From BB31 sp964582525 (GTDB lineage Bacteria > Pseudomonadota > Gammaproteobacteria > Beggiatoales > Beggiatoaceae): DNA of 62,853 nucleotides. Location of the stretch: assembly GCA_964582525.1 (NCBI GenBank), contig CAZOSP010000006.1, positions 1 to 62,853 of the forward strand. Reading direction: 5' to 3'. Made by a program: the position numbers and the translations under genes. The notes beneath the pieces are model-generated. The model searched no databases. It saw only the letters and a program-made list of their open reading frames with translations, and had not been told where the DNA came from. Numbering within the stretch: the stretch's first letter is position 1; each line of letters opens with the position of its first letter. Below, piece after piece: positions 59,365-62,853 of the stretch.

Positions 59365-59823
59365 TTAGAGATAGGGATTAGGATGACCTAAGTGCTGTAA
59401 AATTTGAATTTCTAGGCTTTCCATTTGTTCCGCTTGAGCGTCTTCAATGTGATCGTAGCCCAATAAATGTAAGACACCATGCACCACTATGTGCGCCCAA
59501 TGCGCTTGCTCAGGTTTGTCTTGTTGCTGTGCCTCGCGGGTAATCACGGGTGCGCAAATGACAATATCGCCGAGCAGCGGTAATTTCACTTGAGGCGGTG
59601 TTTCAAAGGGAAAGGATAGCACATTTGTCGCGCCTGTCTTGTGCCGCCATTTTTCATTAAGCTGTGCGCCTTCCGCCACATCAACAATGCGCACAGTCAA
59701 TTGCGCGCTGTTCTGCTTATCGGCTTGGGCGTGTTGCAGTGCTGCATCGACCCAGTGTTGCAACTGCGCTTTTGTGGGTAAATGGACGGGGTCTAGGGCG
59801 TACTGCACATCAAGGTCACTCAT
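59365..59823 (-). CDS. ybeY: Endoribonuclease YbeY (16S rRNA maturation)
   Basis: YbeY is a zinc-dependent single-strand RNase for 16S rRNA 3' maturation and 70S quality control. The 152-residue protein has the diagnostic HGVLHLLGYDHIED with the three zinc His residues. It lies three bases before corC. Its usual upstream partner phoH (ybeZ) is absent: a flavin reductase gene precedes it instead. Confidence 0.95.
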   Translation of the reverse strand: MSDLDVQYALDPVHLPTKAQLQHWVDAALQHAQADKQNSAQLTVRIVDVAEGAQLNEKWRHKTGATNVLSFPFETPPQVKLPLLGDIVICAPVITREAQQQDKPEQAHWAHIVVHGVLHLLGYDHIEDAQAEQMESLEIQILQHLGHPNPYL

Positions 59824-59843
59824 TATTTTCTCTTGCCCGCTCT

Positions 59844-60866
59844 TTAGGTTTCGGCAAATTCAAAAGAATCGGCATAAAAATAGTCAGGATTTAAGCCGCG
59901 TTGTTGCACAAAACTATCCCGCGCTGAACTAATCATTATCGGCGGACCGCAACTATACACCGCATAATCACTTAAATCCGCATAATCCGCCAGCACCGCC
60001 TCATGCACAAAGCCGACACGCCCTTCCCAAGCGTCTTCAGGGCTTGGCTCAGACAACACAGGCGTGTAACTGATATGCTCGTGCGCTGCCGCCCAGCTTT
60101 GCGCCAAATCATGCAAATACAAATCTTGTTTGGCACGTACCCCCCAATACAAATGAATCGGGCGGGTCATGCCAACATGCAGGCTATGCTCAATAATCGC
60201 TTTAATCGGCGCGAAACCAGTGCCGCCTGCGACCATTAACAGCGGCGCGTCGTTGTCCTCGCGCAAGAAAAAAGTTCCCAAGGGAGCTTCAATACGCAGC
60301 AAATCCTTTTCTTTCATTTTATGGAACACCTGCGCAGTAAAATGTCCGCCTTCAACATGGCGGATATGCAGTTGCAACATCTCATCATCATGCGGCGCGT
60401 TTGCCATAGAAAAACTGCGGCGGCGACCATCGCGCAACATAAAATCCAAATATTGTCCGGCTAAAAATTGCAAACGATCTTTTTCCGGCAGCTTCAAGCC
60501 AACCAACATCACATCGTGGCTTAGTTTTTCCAGTTTAACCACGCGGCAGGGCAATTTTTTCACCTCAATTTCGCCAACCTGCTCAACTTCATGCACCGCT
60601 ATCTCAACATCAGTCTTGGCTATCGCTTGGCAGAGCAATACCTCGCCCGCTGCTTCATCAATTTTTTTCAAAGCTTTCGAGCTATTGCGGTCTTCGTAAC
60701 GAATCTTGCCGGACAGCAACTTAGCTACACAAGAAGCACAAACACCGTTACGACACCCATAAGGAAGCGTATGGTTGTTGCGCAAGGCAGCATCTAAAAT
60801 CGTCTCATTATCCTCCGCTTGAAATGAAGCACCGCTGGATTGGATATGGATTTGAGGCATTATCAC
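59844..60866 (-). CDS. Plant-type 2Fe-2S ferredoxin/FAD/NAD reductase (AscD-like)
   Basis: The 340-residue protein begins with a plant-type 2Fe-2S domain (CRNGVCASC, then LLCQA, four Cys), followed by an FAD domain (RSFSMANAP) and an NAD(P)H domain (MVAGGTGFAPIKAII, then YSCGPPIMI). This order is that of CDP-6-deoxy-delta-3,4-glucoseen reductase-like and phenol/methane mono-oxygenase reductases. The electron acceptor is unknown, since no oxygenase or sugar gene lies next to it. It lies 20 bases from ybeY on the same strand. Confidence 0.88.
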   Translation of the reverse strand: MIMPQIHIQSSGASFQAEDNETILDAALRNNHTLPYGCRNGVCASCVAKLLSGKIRYEDRNSSKALKKIDEAAGEVLLCQAIAKTDVEIAVHEVEQVGEIEVKKLPCRVVKLEKLSHDVMLVGLKLPEKDRLQFLAGQYLDFMLRDGRRRSFSMANAPHDDEMLQLHIRHVEGGHFTAQVFHKMKEKDLLRIEAPLGTFFLREDNDAPLLMVAGGTGFAPIKAIIEHSLHVGMTRPIHLYWGVRAKQDLYLHDLAQSWAAAHEHISYTPVLSEPSPEDAWEGRVGFVHEAVLADYADLSDYAVYSCGPPIMISSARDSFVQQRGLNPDYFYADSFEFAET

Positions 60867-60988
60867 TATTCTCCTGTTCGATTTTTGTGGTCATTCCTTA
60901 AGGCTAGAAACCACTTTAAGGCAAATTTAGGCAAGGGCAGCATTTTATACCCATAATCGTCCAAACCGCATATTTTTCTTTTAACGCA

Positions 60989-61041
60989 GCGGGTGCAGGT
61001 TTGTAACCTGCACCCGCGAGTGCTGGGTGACTGATGTTACC
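60989..61041. repeat. GCGGGTGCAGGTT hairpin repeat, copy 2, with a second hairpin
   Basis: GCGGGTGCAGGTT-TGT-AACCTGCACCCGC (60989-61017) is a 13-bp perfect hairpin, matching 14331-14359. CTGGGT (61022) to ACCCAG (61042) is a second small hairpin. It lies in a 399-base gap (60867-61265) with no gene; the rest, including a T-rich stretch near 60970, shows nothing more I can name. Confidence 0.8.
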
Positions 61042-61265
61042 CAGCGGGTGCGCGAGCGTAAACTCAACTCCCATCTAGCGGGCGCGGATTCACTGCCGCT
61101 TAGTTGCCGGTTTCGTTGCTCGGTGTCGCCATAAAGCCTTTGCGTAACTAGCCTAATTAGGCTATCTTTACGCGCTAAAAAATCATAGAGCCTGTTTTTA
61201 TCCCCTGACCCGTCAAACACCGCGTTTTTTCTTTAATAAACCCTGATATACGGTAGGAGCTTCCT

Positions 61266-62399
61266 ATGTCAAAACCCTCTTCTCTAAGTCTTGTTTTCCC
61301 TAGCTTACTCGTCTGTTTGAGTCTGTCCTTTTCGCCGTTGGCAGTCAGTGAAGAAGCCGACGTTATTGCCAACAAGCGGACACTCTTAAGCAGCAACGAA
61401 TGTTCTAGCTGTATGTTGAAAGCCGCAAATCTTTATCGTGCTGATTTAATGGGTGCGCAATTAGCACACGCCAATTTATTATGGAGCAATCTTGAACGCA
61501 CCCTATTAAAAGGTGTCAATCTGCACAAAGCCAATCTTGAACGCGCTCGCATGTCATATTCAAATTTCAAAGGCGCGAATTTAAGTGAAGCAATCTTAGA
61601 ACGTGCCGACATGAAAGATATGAATCTAAAAGGCGCGAATTTAGCCGGCGCAAATCTCAGCGGCGCCAATCTCAGCCAGTCAAACTTAAAAGGTGCAAAT
61701 TTAGCCGGTGCGAATTTAGAACGTACCAATCTTTCCGGTGTCAATTTAGAAGGCGCAAACTTAGAAAATGCTAATCTACGTTCGGCAAATTTAGAAGGTG
61801 CAAATTTAGAACGCGCCAATATGAATAACGTCACTTTGATTGCCGGCAATTTTTCCGATGCCAATTTGAAAGGTGCGCAAATGCCCAATATTTCTTTTGC
61901 ACGGACTAATTTGAAAGGCGCTCAATTAGACCGTGCAAATTTAGCCAATGGTAACTTTGAACGTGCAGAATTAAAAGGCGCATCATTAGATGACAGCATT
62001 ATGGAATTGTCTGAAATGCCCATCACAGTGCATGAATGTGATGATTGCAGCTTACCCGGCGCGCAATTACAATGGGCTAATTTAAGCAACGCAAATTTAT
62101 ACCGTGCCAATATGGAAGGCGTGAATTTAGAAGGTGCTAATTTAAGCCAAGCTAATTTAGAAGAAGTTAATCTGCGCTCGGCTAATTTGCATTGGGTTGA
62201 TTTAAGTCAAGCGCGTTTATTATGGGCTGATTTATCCAAAGCAAATCTTGCCGAAGCCGTAGTAAAAAGTGCCATCTTAGAGGGAGCGGTATTAGAAGAT
62301 GTCGCTTTACAAGGCACAGAACTTAAAACAGCTCAACTTCATGGTGCTGTATTAGATGCCGATGTTTTAACTGACACTGCCGCCACCATACAGCAGTAA
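61266..62399 (+). CDS. Secreted pentapeptide-repeat protein with CxxC modules
   Basis: The 377-residue protein has a signal peptide (about 1-28, ending LAVS) and then mostly pentapeptide repeats of the A(D/N)LxG/xA type, which form a right-handed quadrilateral beta helix. Two Cys modules mark repeat block starts: SSNECSSCMLKAANLYRADL near residue 45-65 and HECDDCSLPGAQLQ near 257. Periplasmic pentapeptide proteins with such CxxC heads are known, chiefly in cyanobacteria and other bacteria, but have no agreed function. Nothing suggests the gyrase-protecting Qnr type. A tandem second copy follows. Confidence 0.88.
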   Translation: MSKPSSLSLVFPSLLVCLSLSFSPLAVSEEADVIANKRTLLSSNECSSCMLKAANLYRADLMGAQLAHANLLWSNLERTLLKGVNLHKANLERARMSYSNFKGANLSEAILERADMKDMNLKGANLAGANLSGANLSQSNLKGANLAGANLERTNLSGVNLEGANLENANLRSANLEGANLERANMNNVTLIAGNFSDANLKGAQMPNISFARTNLKGAQLDRANLANGNFERAELKGASLDDSIMELSEMPITVHECDDCSLPGAQLQWANLSNANLYRANMEGVNLEGANLSQANLEEVNLRSANLHWVDLSQARLLWADLSKANLAEAVVKSAILEGAVLEDVALQGTELKTAQLHGAVLDADVLTDTAATIQQ

Positions 62400-62426
62400 G
62401 CATGGAAATGTAAGAGGTATGAAGAA

Positions 62427-62853
62427 ATGTTAAATACAGTGATGAAAAACACTATGGTTATTTTATGCGTCTCGGTTTTATGCAGTTCAATCAGCATGGC
62501 TGATGAACGCCATCGTAATGTTGAGAAGTTATTAAAAAGCAATGAATGTCCCGCTTGTCAAATGGACGGCGTATGGCTATACCGCGCTAATATTGCCGGT
62601 TCAACGCTGATGAAAACCATACTCAATGGTGCTAACTTAGAACGCGCCAATATTGAACGTGCTAATCTCGAAGGTGCGCAGTTAAATGGCGCAAACCTAG
62701 AACGCAGCAAAATGCAAGGTATCAATTTAAGCGGTAGCAGCCTCAATGGCGCGAACTTAGAAGAAACTGTTTTGCAGCGAGCCAACCTAGAAGGCGCGAC
62801 CTTGCAAGGTGCTAATTTAGAAAATGCCAATTTAAGCGGGGCTAATTTACGCG
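62427..62853 (+). CDS. Second secreted pentapeptide-repeat protein (runs off the window)
   Basis: The open frame starts with ATG at 62427 after AAGAGG, has a signal peptide (about residues 6-25, ending SISMA), then SNECPACQMDGVWLYRANI and pentapeptide repeats to the right edge, 142 codons without a stop. It is paralogous to the preceding gene: both have the LLxSNECxxC head and the WLYRAN/NLYRAD continuation. The gap between them is 27 bases, so they probably form one operon. A duplication is likely. Confidence 0.85.
   Translation, partial: MLNTVMKNTMVILCVSVLCSSISMADERHRNVEKLLKSNECPACQMDGVWLYRANIAGSTLMKTILNGANLERANIERANLEGAQLNGANLERSKMQGINLSGSSLNGANLEETVLQRANLEGATLQGANLENANLSGANLR

Noticed and set aside
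61433..61888. Long minus-strand frames inside the pentapeptide genes (also at 62558-62830)
   Set aside because: They are mirror images of the repeat codons; the plus-strand frames have signal peptides and ribosome-binding sites.

Overview
The window is a typical gammaproteobacterial chromosome segment. The best taxonomic guess is a sulfur-oxidising, Beggiatoa/Thiothrix-like (Thiotrichales-type) organism or a metagenome bin of one. This is inference only: it rests on the gammaproteobacterial housekeeping set (zipA, lnt-corC-ybeY, clpS-clpA, gshA, htrB-like acyltransferase), several SUMF1/FGE-fold proteins, secreted pentapeptide-repeat proteins, and dense small palindromic repeats. There is no rRNA, tRNA, integrase, transposase, prophage or CRISPR array that I can recognise. 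A 100-base N run (7292-7391) is a scaffold gap inside a gene.

Layout. 1-7112: secreted rhodanese, bioF, a response regulator/histidine kinase hybrid overlapping pdxA, and a large acyl-CoA-synthetase/GNAT acetyltransferase. 7392-11854: a coiled-coil/membrane/SUMF1 protein cut by the gap, a coiled-coil acidic protein, then a yjfI (DUF2170)-pspA membrane-stress pair with an operator-like palindrome in front, and two small proteins. 11866-20184: small Cys-rich secreted protein, DJ-1/YajL, BLUF blue-light sensor, LpxL/HtrB-like acyltransferase, gshA, HupE/UreJ, cysQ preceded by a candidate structured RNA, zinc-ribbon membrane protein, methyltransferase, tsaD. 20225-39923 (minus strand): rpsB-tsf-[island]-pyrH-frr-uppS-cdsA-dxr-rseP-bamA-skp-lpxD-fabZ-lpxA-smc-zipA, in transcription order. 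This is translation, then undecaprenyl/isoprenoid/phospholipid synthesis, then outer-membrane assembly and lipid A, then chromosome segregation and division. Between tsf and pyrH sits a foreign-looking island: a decayed restriction endonuclease, an intact cytosine-C5 methyltransferase and an ankyrin protein.

40318-43292: map, then a toxin-antitoxin patch (orphan HicB-like, VapC fragment, complete hicBA) and a secreted SUMF1 protein whose C-terminus looks like the variable region of a diversity-generating retroelement. 43565-54994: hrpA, ridA, rsmA, acuI/yhdH, an unusual P-type ATPase, clpA and clpS. 55121-59823: a DUF3450 protein, a DUF1451 zinc-ribbon protein, and lnt-corC-ybeY (lipoprotein maturation, CBS-domain transporter accessory, rRNA maturation). 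59844-62853: flavin/2Fe-2S reductase and two tandem secreted pentapeptide-repeat proteins, the second running off the window.

The most distinctive feature of the window is how thoroughly short palindromic repeats have colonised it. At least five families occur (cloverleaf-like TGGGAG element, GTAGGGCGGATTAAG element, GTTCCCA element, AAACCTGACAGG terminator-like element, GCGGGTGCAGGTT hairpin), plus an unrelated 114-bp direct repeat. Some lie in frame inside essential genes: rpsB has a tandem repeat-derived tail, hrpA carries a complete 71-bp cloverleaf, the hrpA stop codon falls in another repeat, and the pdxA stop codon lies in a hairpin.
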